Of a DNA stretch of 64,000 nt, positions 46,301-58,740 are shown piece by piece (within the stretch, counting starts at the first letter, position 1; every line of letters begins with the position of its first letter). The DNA is from Rhytidiadelphus loreus (taxonomy: Eukaryota; Streptophyta; Bryopsida; Hypnales; Hylocomiaceae). A program made the position numbers and the translations under genes. The stretch covers positions 67,165,093-67,229,092 of the forward strand of contig OX344763.1 of the NCBI GenBank assembly GCA_947034895.1, read 5' to 3'. The notes below the pieces were generated by a model, which saw nothing but the letters and a program-made list of their open reading frames with translations, was not told where the DNA came from and ran no database searches.

Positions 46301-47711
46301 TATGTTAGCACATCCTGAGGGCAGCATCGCGGAGGGTTACCGAATGAAGGATGCATTAGGATTTTGTACAGAATATTTGAAGCAGTATAAGGGAACAATG
46401 CACCGCGTTTGGGACTCTATGGAAGATGCAACCATGAATGATGAGGTACTGCGTGCAAATGTCGTGAAAAAGCGCAAACTGACTGACGATGTGCGCCAAT
46501 ACGCACACGCATTTGTTCTTGACAATGCAGCAACATTGGAACCTTTCCGACAATGAGTGTTTTCTACTATAACTCTAAGTTTGTGAGTCCACCATTATTG
46601 GCATTGAATACGAGGCAATGCTATTTCCATGTTCAATCATGTATCATGTACAACTGTTTCAATGTGTGCTTTATATGGAACAACATGATGATATGTACAA
46701 CACTACAGGCAAACTTCCAAGAGTGGGTAGAATAGCAACGTTTTGGACATGCAGTTAGTATTGTCTACAAATTATCTATTGTTCACATTAGGCTTCTGAG
46801 GTAAACATTCATGGACAGCCATGCCGTATGCAGGGTAACGATTAATTGGTATTTCATGAATTTGCAGGCAGTACATAGAAGCGAAGGGACGTAGATGGGC
46901 TAAACGAGAGGCATTTCGTGTACAATCACATGGAGGCCGCGGGAGGCATGCTGTAAGCTATCCGCCCAAATTGAGAGACTTGCCCTACTTTGCAGATTGG
47001 TTGCATTTTGTAATTAGAGACGCATTACGTGCGGGAGAGCACGTGGATGCTGACGTTGCGCAGTATGCACAACCACCTGAGAGGTATGCCGTATTGCATA
47101 GACAAATGTATGCGTTCGGGATGCATTTACGAGTACGAAGTTCTGAACATGCCCTTGTCACGCGAGATTCTGGTGTCGTCGCAACATTCACGCGGCAACT
47201 ACGTTGGGGTCTAGTAAATGGGATGCCAGCCGAGTGTACTGATGACTACGTTGGCTACATAGAGGAAATCTTGGAGTTGGATTACCGAAATCATTGCACC
47301 ACTGTCCTTGTCTACGATTGTGTGAAGGCCAGCCATAACATTCGTTACTCAACCATTCAACGAGATCGTTGTGGCTTCAGCTTGGCCAATTTCAACCACA
47401 TGGATGGCAACGTGTATGCAGACTCCTTTGCGTTCCCCCTACATTGCCAACAAGTGTTCTTTTCTGACGATCCACATAGACAGGGCTGGAAGATCATATG
47501 TAGGACCGACGTCAGAGGTAGACGTGGCGAACTGCAATTTGCTGAATGTTCTCCAAACGTCATCCATGTAGGCAATGACAACAACTTCATGGGTCTGCAG
47601 CCACGAATGTTTGAGGTAGACTGGACGAGGCTACCAGCGACTGTTGGTGGGCAATACATTACAGTCATAGAAGGTACTACTGCGGAAGAGGGCAATGTAG
47701 TGGACGACTAG
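43347..47711 (+). pseudogene. TNP2-type CACTA transposase with DUF4218- and DUF4216-like regions, decayed
   Basis: One phase from 43347 carries the TNP2 core: LGLNYNNIHACPDGCVLHDG, CPQCRKSRW, KVIRHFPLIPRL, LALDGVNPF and TWPVLILIYN. The frame continues past stops at 44505-44507 (TGA), 44535-44537 (TAG at the Trp of LM-W-TISDFP) and 44673-44675 (TGA) into RRYLPRHHPYR. After an intron come PHILDVMHCEKNLCENIL and KTHDYHVLMQQ (45.3-45.65 kb). Next is a DUF4218-like exon (46000-46556: VRNVLDENV, RWMYPIERYMKTLK, PEGSIAEGY) with TAA at 46218-46220, then a DUF4216-like last exon (46869-47711: ELDYRNHCTTVLVYDC, DDPHRQGW). This is the standard order of an En/Spm transposase. It cuts and rejoins CACTA ends when intact, and this copy cannot be functional. 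Confidence 0.88.
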
Positions 47712-49756
47712 GAAACATGAGGATGAGCTTTGTTGTCATGCCTACATTGTGCTCAACGTAGGGAAGACTGTTGTGTTCATTTCCATGCACTTCCATAGAA
47801 CATTGCAAAGCTGGCCTGTATGTAATACTCAAGCATTTCTATAAGCATACCAGTACAACTGATTCGATGAGAAGCATGTCAGAATGCATGTCAGATTGCG
47901 TGTCAGATTGCATGTATGGGTGCTAGTAAATGCATTATTGACGTACCATGGCATTGCTTCAAAGCATATTCGCAAGGTCAAAGCTTTCAGTGTTTTGTAA
48001 CACACATGTGCCATGAACAACATCCTTATCCTCTTCACGACACATGTGCATCCTTTTTGGTAGTGACACTCTGAACATTATACTAACAGTGTTCACAATT
48101 CACTTGCTTGTGATTCAAGCGTTGGGTAGGCCAACAAAGAACTATACTATAGAACGCTACAGAAATTGAATAATGTTCTCTATAATCATTCTTACAATCT
48201 GCCTATTTATAGATATGAAACGTATTTTTTGCACAATAGAACTATGTTGAATGATATACGAATAAGTGGCATAGTTGAGATGTGGAAGCCCACCTTGTTT
48301 AAACATTTTCAATTGTCTGTTAATTTTAATCATTTCCTCTTTGCCCCATGGACAGTAGTGGAAATTTTATTTTCATAAGTGGTGCACAGTGGACATAGAG
48401 GAAAAAGCATGGACCTTTTTTGTATGGTACATCCTCTCTATAATGACATCTACATTTTGAAACAAATTTAACAAATCCCATATTTCCAACATATTTTTGA
48501 AACATGACACGAACAATAGACATATTGCACCATACTTCAGTACAATACCATATACTTGGTTTCCTGTACTTAAAGATGGAGATTGAACTCAAACTTTTTC
48601 TGCCATGTCCTTCATTTTCCTGAAACAAATTGATACGTAGCATAACTACTTCACATTCAATTCGCTTTTTCAATTCATGCAATGCCCCCCTTTACAACAA
48701 AATATAAAAAATAAAAAATAAAAAAAAGCTCAAACCTTCCAAAAGTTCACAGAAAATGTACCGAAAAAGCATCCTGCACATGCTGCTCTCTCTTGGTGAA
48801 CACTGATTGCGCTAATTCAGAGCTTTCAGAACAGAATTAATCCTTCAACGAAAGTATACATTCAACGGGGACGAATGTACTGTCTAGTAATTTCTACAAA
48901 AGACGGTCATGTCCATTTTCATGAAAGAAGGTACACGTGTTAATTATTTATGGCTTTGGATTTTAATGATAACCACTGCTTCATCTTCATATAATTTCAA
49001 TAATCAATTTTTTTTTTAAACATTCACAAAACATTCATTTCATCAAGCTTCATGTCCTTCTACATTTCTGATTTGTTATAAGAGAGCTCTCGAATAATAA
49101 GGCGGCACTCTCAACTGTCCATTTCCTCATTATTTCTATAATAAAAGCAATAATAATTCTTCTAGTTACACATGAGTATCTTTTTCATCTACAGAACTAA
49201 ATATTTAATTCATGAAATTTTCCTTTCCCAACGTATTCAATTGGGGACAAACAGAAAAAAAGGTTTACAAGACTATAGTATGATGAGAATTGGTCCAATA
49301 ATTATTCAAGAACTATATATAGTATTTTCTAAATATAAGAATTTCTAGACATAAGTGGGTCCAGACACTGGTACTCCATCCAGCCATAGGGTGCTTTTTA
49401 TGCACCCTGTCTGAAAGCGGCCCCTCCTTTGTGCTGACAAGACCTGGGTAGACTTTTACCTGAGGTCGAAATTTTTTACTCGAACTGACCTGCAGTGAAC
49501 AGAAGTTACTTGCCGACGTGGCAGTGTTTTCTTTTCGAAGACGTCCAAAAAAACGCACCGTCATTTTGTACGATGTCTCCTGCAACATCTACATTCCGTT
49601 TGACATGCACTAGTTCTTTTCCTGACATCCACACGTTTTGTACAACATGGCAGGCAATTCTAACTCCCATGGCCGGAAACAAAATTTTTGCTTGCTGTTC
49701 AAATAAACGCTCTCGCTGTATCGTAACATCTACAAAAACGGTCTCTTCTACTAGTG
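47712..49756. mobile_element. Right arm and terminus of the TNP2-bearing CACTA element
   Basis: Non-coding DNA after the TNP2 stop ends at 49756 with a terminus that, reverse complemented, reads CACTAGTAGAAGAGACCG, the CACTA signature. The next three bases are TAA, the expected target copy. The matching left terminus was not found in the window. The terminus sits inside an intron of the ParB-like gene of element 2, so this CACTA inserted into element 2. Confidence 0.75.
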
Positions 49757-51306
49757 TAATGAACTGGTATCGGCTGGCGGCCAACACAATAGTAATATAT
49801 GTAATGAGATGTTCTTGAGGGTGAGTCATCATGAAAACAAAAATGAAAGAGAAGTACCTCAAAATCTGGCGAAGGCTTGCCTCCACCATGATGCGGCTCC
49901 GGGCAGCCAGCCTTAACCCACGCCGCCCTTTTCATCTCGGCACAGGATCGGAAGGTCTCCTTGGCGACCTTCTCCGCGATGTTCAAGTTTAAGGCGTTCG
50001 ATACACGGACTAGAGTTCTCGGGTCTCTAGATACTAAATACGGGGATCACTTCAAACTCCAGGAGATCCTTCCTTGCGTCCGAACCTTCGGGGTGTTGTT
50101 CGGCAAGTTCCCGTCAAGCCGTCACGGTATGCTGCCCCCCAATAATGTACCACTGCACATTTGGTGCCTTCCACCATGGCATTGATTCACCATTCTAAAC
50201 ATGATCTCCATCCTTGGCGGACAACTGTCCATGACCGCGTTGAGCCCCTTGTCAGTTGGTAATGGAGCTCGCTTTAGAGGAATACCATGAATCTCCGGCT
50301 TCTTCCTAATGGACCCGTATCCCTTGTACATTATCTTCACCTGAAATGGAAGAAGACAGGATTGTTAGAATTGACGACAGAAAGTGTTGGCTGCCAGCCG
50401 ACAGATCAACTACGCAACGGATGAATGAGAGACATAGTGATGGCATAAATTTCAGATCAAATACCTGACCAAGGCGGTCCTTTGCAATCTCGCGGTACTT
50501 CAACTCGTCAAGTGCGATGTGCAGCTTGTCTACAAAAATGACGCCCGGCAATCGCTCCTTCTTGTATGGGAAAGCGTGCGTCAACCCTGCCTCTAGCGCC
50601 TGATAGATGGCGGTCACCTTGTTCTCTTTGGTCTTCGTTGTGAGGTGATTTCCCCAAACCAATGCCTCGTCTAGTGTAAGCTTCATGACCCTGTTGGAGT
50701 AGTCCTTGCCCTTGCCCTTCTTCTTGGGTTTGCTTGGGGATCCAGTCTCAACCATAGTAGTGTCGTCTTCAGCTATTGTCAACTTGGAAGCCTTTTTCCG
50801 CCCCTGGAAGCCTTCTTCTTGCCCTTCTGCTGGTCCCAATGGATGAGCAAATTCTTATTGTCCATCTCTGCCTTCAAAATTTTCCACCCCTAGATGAGGT
50901 CATCAACATTGGATGGCGATGCTCCATTAAATGTCATGCCCATTGACATTGACATTTCGCCACATACTTCCTTTGTGCATGTACAGAATGGCAACTCCAC
51001 CGCAAAATAGTTCGCTGCAGCCTCCAGATTGTGGATCGGATGAAAACAGATCAGGACATGCATGTTCTCATCCATGGCCATCACTGATATCACATTGCCA
51101 TGACCAAAGATCATGTTCCCCTTCAGCTTGAAGGAACACGCAATCTCCACATCACTATCCAGGAATTCCCTCCAGCACAATCCCAATTCTTGGATGGCTG
51201 AATTTGCTTTCCAGGTAGCACTTGGACGAATTCCGTCTGCCACTATTGGTGAGTTCGCAATTCGCTCTCCCAAAAGTCTACCCAATAGAGTCGATTTCCT
51301 ACACAA
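49757..51306 (-). pseudogene. Gene with ParB/DGQHR-like motif, element 2 copy, truncated by a CACTA end
   Basis: Exons run leftwards: about 51250-50480, with a stop at 50890-50892, a frameshift near 50800 and a donor after DRLGQ near 50466; then 50340-49870 with a donor after PSPDFE. The second exon, after a one-base shift near 50190, reads WYIIGGQHTVTA*REL, with a TGA at 50114-50116. This aligns with FMIING*HSVTASKEL in element 1. It continues SRDPRTLVRVSNALNLNIAEK, which aligns with SLNPNKLRNISKFYNCTN. The intron after PSPDFE holds a palindrome copy and is then cut by the CACTA end, so the remaining exons are missing. Lys-rich KPKKKGKGKDYSNR could be a nuclear signal. Confidence 0.52.
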
Positions 51307-52855
51307 TAGTATTCCGAATTTTGAGCAAACAACAAAGGTATCAGCTGCCAGCCGATAGAACTAAGCAATGCATTTCAGAGTGTGCCAAGTGTGTCGGCTG
51401 CCAACCGATATGGTTTGGTAACCAGATCAATACGTTCACTGCACATAATGTCAACTAGCAACCGACACAAGGTTCATGTGGTCCTACACACACACCACAC
51501 TAAATCACCCGAAATCACTCTAGGAAATATATAATGAATACAAATGAAGATTGAAAATGTATCAGCTGCTAGCCGACACAGTGAACTGGAAAATACTTGA
51601 TAGTTTCAGGAGTTGAGGACGCCATCGTTGCAGGCACCTCCCTTATCGGTTGGCCACTGACACCTGTCGGCCACTTACAAGATGCAGGCTCCTCGAAGGC
51701 CTACAATATCAACCGCGCGTTAACTCGTATCGGCTGCTGAGATACTTCAAATATATTGCTTGCAACTCAAAGACAGCGTATCGGCTGCGAGTCCAAAACA
51801 GAAGAGGAAAGGGTAGCAGAGAGCAAGGGAGAAGAAGAATGGGAGGAAGAGAGAGCGAGAGAGCGAGAGCGAGAGTAAGTGAGGCAAATGAAAAATGAAC
51901 ACAAATGAAAGTAGCCAGGGGAGTATACCCCCTCTCCTCACTAAAGTGACGGCTACCAACTGGGAAGGGTACTCATGAGCATTCATCCAAGTTTTTCATC
52001 CATTACTTGTTTTTCATCCAAATCCAGTACTTCACTTCCAGCCAAGGACATGGGAATAACAATCACTCATTGCAAGAAGTTGCGTAAGTTTCGATTCTTG
52101 ATCCTGAAACGTACGTTCAGGTCGTTTTTGTAATCACAACAAATTCATCCTCCTGCAAATTTAAATTTCAAACGCCAACTTGCTTCTCTCCCCTCCTCAC
52201 TTAGGTTCAATTCTTAGAGGAGTTCATTCTTTTAGTTTTGTTTGCTTCTTCTAGGCTCTCAGCTAGACCGTCTGGAATGCTTTTAGGATGCAGTGGAATG
52301 CAGTGGAATGTTGGGCGGGCTATAGGGGAATGCAGAGATTGTAGGGGAATGCACAATAGCGCAACAGTTTTCAGTGGGATGCAGGGCAATGCAGTGAATG
52401 ATACGGTTGCAATGGGGTGGATTCCATGACACAGAGCCCAGTAGTTCAGGGCGTATTCTGGGTTAGTGTAGGAAACAAACTGTCAGGGATTCATATCATT
52501 TTTAGCATCATTTAGTTGAGATGGTTGGGGCATATTATTGAAATCGCATTATCTGATTTGAATTCTGGGTTGAGGAATGGATTTCTAGTTCACATCTGTA
52601 CGTCATAGGGTCAAGAACTTGTCCGTACAGTCATCCTTGTCGGCCGGCAGCCGATAAGCAGCTTTCATGTCGGCTACCAGTTGATACAGTCTGCAGTACC
52701 GAGGACAGGGAGAGAACTAGTTGCCATTGTGCGGAAATTAGTGATATACTTCTCGGTTGATTTCCAAGGTATCGGCTGCCAGCCGATAAGTTATTCTGGG
52801 GACTGACTGCATCAACAGACTTGTCACTACCCTTGGCGCCGTAGTCTTTGACATC
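51307..52855. promoter_or_regulatory. Divergent promoter region of element 2
   Basis: This separates the minus-strand ParB-like gene from the plus-strand transposase and holds ten palindrome copies, the densest cluster. It also has a GAGAGAGCGAGAG microsatellite (about 51840-51885), TCATCCA repeats near 52000, and a GGAATGCAGTG repeat near 52280-52400. The dense sites between divergent genes suggest that both are controlled by whatever binds the palindrome. Confidence 0.5.
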
Positions 52856-55800
52856 ATGGATGGGTCTGTAGGCTACGATCTGAGTGCAATCGAGACGTTT
52901 ACCAGAAATGGAAACTCAGGGAGACTGAAGTTGTGGAAGGGAGTTGTCGTTGCTCTAACCCTCGAAGGACTGTACTATGCTGGGTGGGCTATTGTGGAGG
53001 GACGGATGAACGGGAAGCCCCACCTTGTCCACGTTCATGTACTTGACGTCCCACAAAATCTGGACATGGAAATTCCATTTCTTGAGGGAGACTTGGTCTT
53101 CCTCCGCCATTACCCGGGAAGGTCAATCCTCTGGAAGGCGAGCAATCTTTATCCACATGTTGAATCAGAAGGGTCTACCTCTGTTGGTGTCAGCCGCCAG
53201 CCGATACATGTGAAAGCGGATAAGAAACCCGTACAGCAGTTCCTTTCATTCACTGTCAATATGGAGGTCGCTCTTCTGCTGACTGTTGGAACCAACCTTC
53301 GGTATGTTGGTTCCGGCGTAATTAATGAATTTTCTCTAAAGGGTTATTGGGAAGGTTTCCGGGTTCTTCACAGCTTCTTCATGGTGGTCAGGCTACTACA
53401 TGTCCTGGATGAATTCAAGGATCAGGTTGCCTACTGCGAGATTCCAGATTACATCACAATATATCGCTATGTTGGGTACAAAATACTGTGGAGTGGTTAC
53501 AAGGTCAGGCCTATCGATGCTTCTAATGTGGAGCTACAAGTTGTCGGCAGCCAACCAATAGGTACTTCACAGACTCATTTGAACCAACCACCTCAAGATG
53601 GTAATTCCAAAAGCGATGGGAGCACTTCTGATGTCCTTCCGGAATTTGCAAAAGCGGCACACACAGACATTCCTGCCGTTGCATCAGACGAAGATGATCG
53701 ACAAGATAGGTTGTATTCATCTAACAAGTCCGCTGATCGTTTGCCCAATGTCCATGGTTTTAGTAGCGATGATGACTCTGGATCTGGTCCTAGCACTGAT
53801 GAGAGCTTAGTCGATTCGGAGGCTTTTAATCGAACTGGAAGAAGTAATGACCGACGAGGCAGCTTAGATGGTGTTCAGTCGGGGCTACCTTTTCCTAATA
53901 GACCACTCTGGAGAAATCAATACTGTGAACTTCCGAATGACGACTTCTCTTTCTTTGGAAGGGCGATGATCCAGGTATGCCTTCCAAACAAGGCCTGCGA
54001 CGATGGCGTCCTTGGAGACTTAGACGTGGGAGTGATGTTTGTCTCTGACAATGACGCACTGCAATTGACAACTATACGCTGGAGGTTGACCCATGCAAGA
54101 TTAGAGTTGGGAAGGCTACTTTCTGAAATTGTCACGCTCTACTCAGAGGCGGCGGAGGTGAATGGTTCTGACGACGACGAAATGCAAGGAGTACCCAAGA
54201 ATCCAAACCGGTCAGTCCGTCGAAGGGTACTTCCCAAGGATTCTAAGACATTGTCGAAACTACAAAAGAAGACGTCGGAGCTTGACATACGCAAGGTCAG
54301 CTCCCAAAAGTGATGTAGGCTCAGATGCTGCCAGACGTTTCCCTGGGAACACACGAGAAGTCTACGACAAAATTTCTATGCCTGCAACTTCAAGTCTAGG
54401 AGGGAAACGGCATATGCCATCTAAAGTCAGCTTCATCCAGGTTTTGTTCCAAGGAAGAAGTTCATCACTTTGGCAAATGTCGATGTCTTCGAGAATGCTT
54501 GGTACATCATTCACGGGGTCTCAAGGTCGGCCTATCATATATATAAGGCTGCGGCCGTTGGAGGAACCTTTAGCAGGTCGCACGGGAATGCGGGGGCTCA
54601 GCAACCATGTTCGCAAACTATTCAAGCTCAAGCAACTCTCACAACGATTATCAATGACAATGTTAACCAGATGCCAAACGAATTCAGACTAGTGGGAAAC
54701 AAACGTGTGGACAATCTCAAGATAGTCCCCTCAGCAATGAATTGGAATCACATGCGTGAGCAAGTCAATTATGTATGTCTCCGTTTCCTTCCTCCTTCCT
54801 TTGCAGTACGCGTTTACTTCTGTCGGCTGTCAATCGACACTTCTCAATCCAGATGCACTAGGTCCAGTAGAATATCGATTCCTTACATGTGTGCGGTAGT
54901 CCTATTTCGGTTGGTTTGTCCATGCATTTCAAGTCTATCGGTTGGCAGCCGATATAGTTTCTCTCCATTGGCCGTGTCTCATATACCTGGATGTGCGCCC
55001 CAGGTCAATGGAATCTGTAACATGTTGCCAGTCTCGCAGTCTGCCATTAGCCGACTTTGGAAAGCTCATTTTAAGAACGTCGAGGGCAAGCCTGTGGGAA
55101 ATAACTTCTCCAAATGTATAGAGTGTGACTTCCTTGTAGAGTTCATTGCAAAGTATCCGAGAGGGTGTGGCGAGTGGTAGGCGCTAGTGGATGACAGAGA
55201 GAGACATCTCAATTACCAGCGCGCTTGTAGAAATGTCTACGGTGGATGGACTGCGCAGTTTGTGTAGAACCAGTTGGAGTTCCTTTGCATCATTCACGAT
55301 AAGATGGACACCACGAAGACCGCTATTCCCAAGATGCAGCGAATCACCAAGGCTACCATAGGGCTCGGCCAAGTTCCAATCTCATGTACTGGCATGCTCA
55401 CACATGGGCATGGCGATGGCGCGTATGCGCATTACTCCACATCACTGTGGCCGAGGGATTCCAATTTTACCATATCGTCGTTGCGGAGGGTCTTTCGTGC
55501 TCTCGAGCTGCCACCTGTTTGAGAGTCAAAGATCTTGTTCTCAACTCCACCCTTGAACAGCTTCTTCAAGGCACTACTTCATGGAAAATCAAGATGCAAC
55601 TCATCAATTCCTACGGCCTCGGACAAGTTCACAAACACTCCAGGGCCTGGATGGCCACATGTTCCTCTTCCAAGGAAGCTTTTTTTGCAACTAGACAACT
55701 GAGCAAAAGACAATAAAAATAGGTTTCTCATGGCCTTCTGCTCATTGCTCACTGCCATGCGCATCTTCAAGGAGGTCACTGTTGGATTTCTCATTGGATC

Positions 55801-56994
55801 TTCAAGGAGGTCACTGTCGGTCATACGCACAAAGACATTGACGCACACTTCAGTTATCTATCTAAACTAATCAAAAGAAAAAACACTTACGTTCTTGCAA
55901 ACCTCATGAAGGCGTTCATGGATTCACAGAAGACTGTCGCCTTCATCCCGGAGTTTGTTCAAGAGGTGGCGGACTTCAAATCATACCTCATGGGCTTTCA
56001 TCATGATGGTGTAAACAAGATTGTGGGACTCGGGGATAAACACCTGTTCAAGTTCTACGTAGAGGAGTCCGGAGATGATCGAAGGTGGCTAGTCATGAGG
56101 TACAAGAAAAGGACAATGGATTCTTCGTGGCTTCCTCCGGGGCCACCTGTCAAAATGTGGATAGCGGACAAAGATGGGGGACCGAAAATTCCGCAGGGTG
56201 ATCCGGTACCTGTTTCGTTCAAAGCCCTCTGGAGAAGCGTCGACATAAACCCCAGGAAGTGAAACGTAGACAAGGAAGTCGCTAGGGCTAGCGAATGCAA
56301 TGATAAGCAGACCTTCATTAAGAATGGAATCGCAAAATACATCGAGTTTTGGAAGTCGGGTCTGGCCAGAAACAAAAGATATGCCGAGGAAATGGCAGGT
56401 TGTGTTGCATACTGGGAACAAATTCATTCGGAGATTTGTTCGTCTCTACCTACAACACCCACTTCGCTTCAATAGGGATTTTGGCCGATGTCTGATTGGA
56501 AAAGAGATCACGCTTCTGCATTTCCTGAGGAAGGGGCAGATCCAAACAATCTAGTGGATACCACTCCCGAGGACAACCCAGAACCTACTCCATTCTACGG
56601 GCCTACGAAGGACAAACCGAAGTTGAGCTTTAATTCGTTCCGGGATGTTCTCCTAGGGGACTTTGTTCTCTATCAACCTTGTCACAATAATTACTTCCCT
56701 GTGTGGCTTGGCCGGGTATTGGAGTGTGTGAACATGACTCAAGGACCATCCTATGGCACTTTCAAAGTCGAGTGGTGGACTCCAATGAAAGCCAAGAGGG
56801 AGTGTAAAGCGGTTGTCGCAAGGGAGTGCTGGACTCGACGATGGCATAAAGAACTCCATCTTCCGCAAGTTGTTCATGTGCGCATTGTCCTTTACTCGCA
56901 CAGGATGCCCTCACATGCGAAGAAGGGGCCTCTAACATCTCATCTTATTCTGGAGTCCTCCGTCAATCCGTCATTGCTGCAATTGCGAATCTAG
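52856..56994 (+). pseudogene. DUF7869-type transposase, element 2 copy, heavily decayed
   Basis: ATG 52856 opens a 485-codon frame (LKLWKGVVVALTLEGLYYAGW..., then an acidic Ser-rich linker). It stops at 54311-54313, but the same phase continues as the transposase middle (FKSRRETAYAI, NVDVFENAWYIIHGVS), so this is one long protein with a larger N-terminus than the element 1 copy. An intron lies at about 54771-55011. Core motifs survive: CIIHDKMDTTKTA, LQLDN*AKDNKN, GHTHKDID. Further stops are at 54422, 55178, 55265, 55520, 55700, 56260 and about 56473. A 35-bp duplication (ATCTTCAAGGAGGTCACTGT at 55763 and 55798) shifts the frame. The C-terminal barrel-like part (GDFVLYQPCHNN...FKVEWWTP) matches element 1. 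Non-functional as it stands. Confidence 0.72.
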
Positions 56995-58400
56995 AGGTCG
57001 TGGGGTCAACTGAGGACAGAGATGCTGACGACAAAGGAGAGGACTGACGCATTCAATCTGCTGTGTTCTATCAGCTGCCAGCCGATACATCGCTCCTTGT
57101 TCAACAAATTGGCAATGGGTGGAGTTGTCAGTTGCCAGCCAATATGCTAGACAATGCTGCGTGTTCATGGCACCGCCCTTTAAATTGATCATCTTTTCTC
57201 GTTGGACCCTACCGTCATGTCCCTCTGTCATTTTCATGTCCTGGTTGACGTCAACAGTAGTTTCTAATTCTAGGTCACTATAATCTGTGTTGATTTGACT
57301 TACCATTACTAATGGCAATCCGCATATACTCTTAGCAACTACATGACAAGCATTTGTAACCACCGTCATTTCTAGTCGGACTATAACATCTTGTTTTCTG
57401 TTGCTAGAATGGAAATGGGTATGTACTGTGTTCTTATTTATTATATTGAAGCTCTACTACGTCCGTATTTCAAATTGTCTCGATTCTGTACACTCTCGGA
57501 GTGTTGACTCTTCTTTCTATGACATCCTCTGCTTCTGTTAGATTTGACTACATACCATACTCTAGGCCCTTCTACTGGATACCTGCTCATACCTTATCGG
57601 CCGCAGCTGCTGGCTGAGATGTTGATGAAGCGAGATCTGACGAACGCCTCATGTCTTCTTCTACTGTCAACTGCCAGCCGATATGCCGGAGACTTGTGCT
57701 TATGCAATGTTAGCACAATAGGATTTAGTCTTTTTGTCGGCTCCCTGCCGATACAATTAGCGATTACGACCAATGCAATATTAGCTCTTATAGTGGCTCA
57801 ATCGTCATAGTCTGACGTCTCCTCCTCTATCGCTGGAATGGCAACGGTTATATGCGCTCTCGTGTTCAATTTAATGAGGCTCCTCTGCGGGCGATTTCCC
57901 AGATGCTTCTATTTACTGCGCTCTCGGAATGCTCACTTTGCCTTCATTGATGGTCAATGCATTGCTCTCATTTCACCTCATACGATACTATCAACGCTCT
58001 CATCGGCTACCAGCTGATACGTCTTTTGCGTGTTTCCTTTTCACGATTGCAAAGTCATGCGATATTTTACTGCGGGCTTTGTTCAAGGGATTTGCCTCTG
58101 CTTGTGTGTCACGGTTATAGGCATCTCTTCTGTTGTCTCACGGTACATCTTGCACCAAAATGTTGTCTCACGGTACATCTTGCACCAAAATTATATTTGT
58201 ACTTGTGGATTCTATTAACATCCAACGGAATGTCCTTCTTCAATCCACTTTTTTAGACAACCAGTTCAAATGGACAATGTGTAGGTGGGCTACCGACACT
58301 TTTCTTTGATTTCTATCACTTATTTCTCTATTCTTACGTGATTTTGGACTTTGAATTTGTCCATAAATGGTGTAATTGTCCATAATTAGTTAAATATGGG
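56995..58400. other. 3' flank of element 2
   Basis: It contains the last six palindrome copies (57069-58019) and a direct repeat of TTGTCTCACGGTACATCTTG near 58132 and 58162. No gene recognised. The right end of element 2 should lie at or beyond about 58.1 kb, but I could not find a terminus. Confidence 0.45.
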
Positions 58401-58419
58401 TTCTTTTTTTCAATCCACT

Positions 58420-58740
58420 TTCATGAGTTTCATCCATGTATTTGAACCGCCTTCATCCACTTTTTTCATCCACTTCAAAGTCATCCATTTTCTTCATCCA
58501 CTTTTTTCATCCACTTTCATCCATTAATTTGAACTTCCTTCATCCATTTTCTTCATCACTTTCATCCGTTTATCCTCAACCCATTTTCCAAACCTTTTCC
58601 TAACAAACATCCATTTTTCCGACCCTTTAATGTGATTCTTCTTTATATTTCATCCATTTTTTAAGAATTCCTTACAAATATTTATCCATATTTTTAAAAC
58701 TTTTTTTTTAATTTTCATCCATTTTTTTCAATTAGCCCTT
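58420..58740. repeat. TTCATCCA-rich simple repeat
   Basis: Many irregular copies of TTCATCCA(C/T)TTT occur over about 320 bp, AT- and pyrimidine-rich on the plus strand. The same word appears in a small cluster near 51990-52020 in the element 2 promoter region, so it may be an element 2 subterminal feature. Confidence 0.6.

Larger units (their letters stand above)
49768..58019. repeat. Dispersed 19-bp palindrome of element 2, TATCGGCTGCCAGCCGATA
   Basis: Copies start at 49768, 50385, 51339, 51392, 51449, 51560, 51644, 51728, 51779, 52638, 52668, 52770, 53188, 53542, 54821, 54936, 57069, 57126, 57595, 57665, 57735 and 58001. A perfect copy is at 52770. Variants swap TATCGG for TGTCGG or TATCAG, often with a matching change in the other arm (TGTTGGCTGCCAGCCGACA at 50385). 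They lie in introns of both genes, across the 51.3-52.85 kb divergent promoter, downstream to 58 kb, and twice inside coding sequence (53188 and 53542). They are absent from the rest of the window. Length and outer bases match the element 1 palindrome, but the core differs. Confidence 0.92.
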
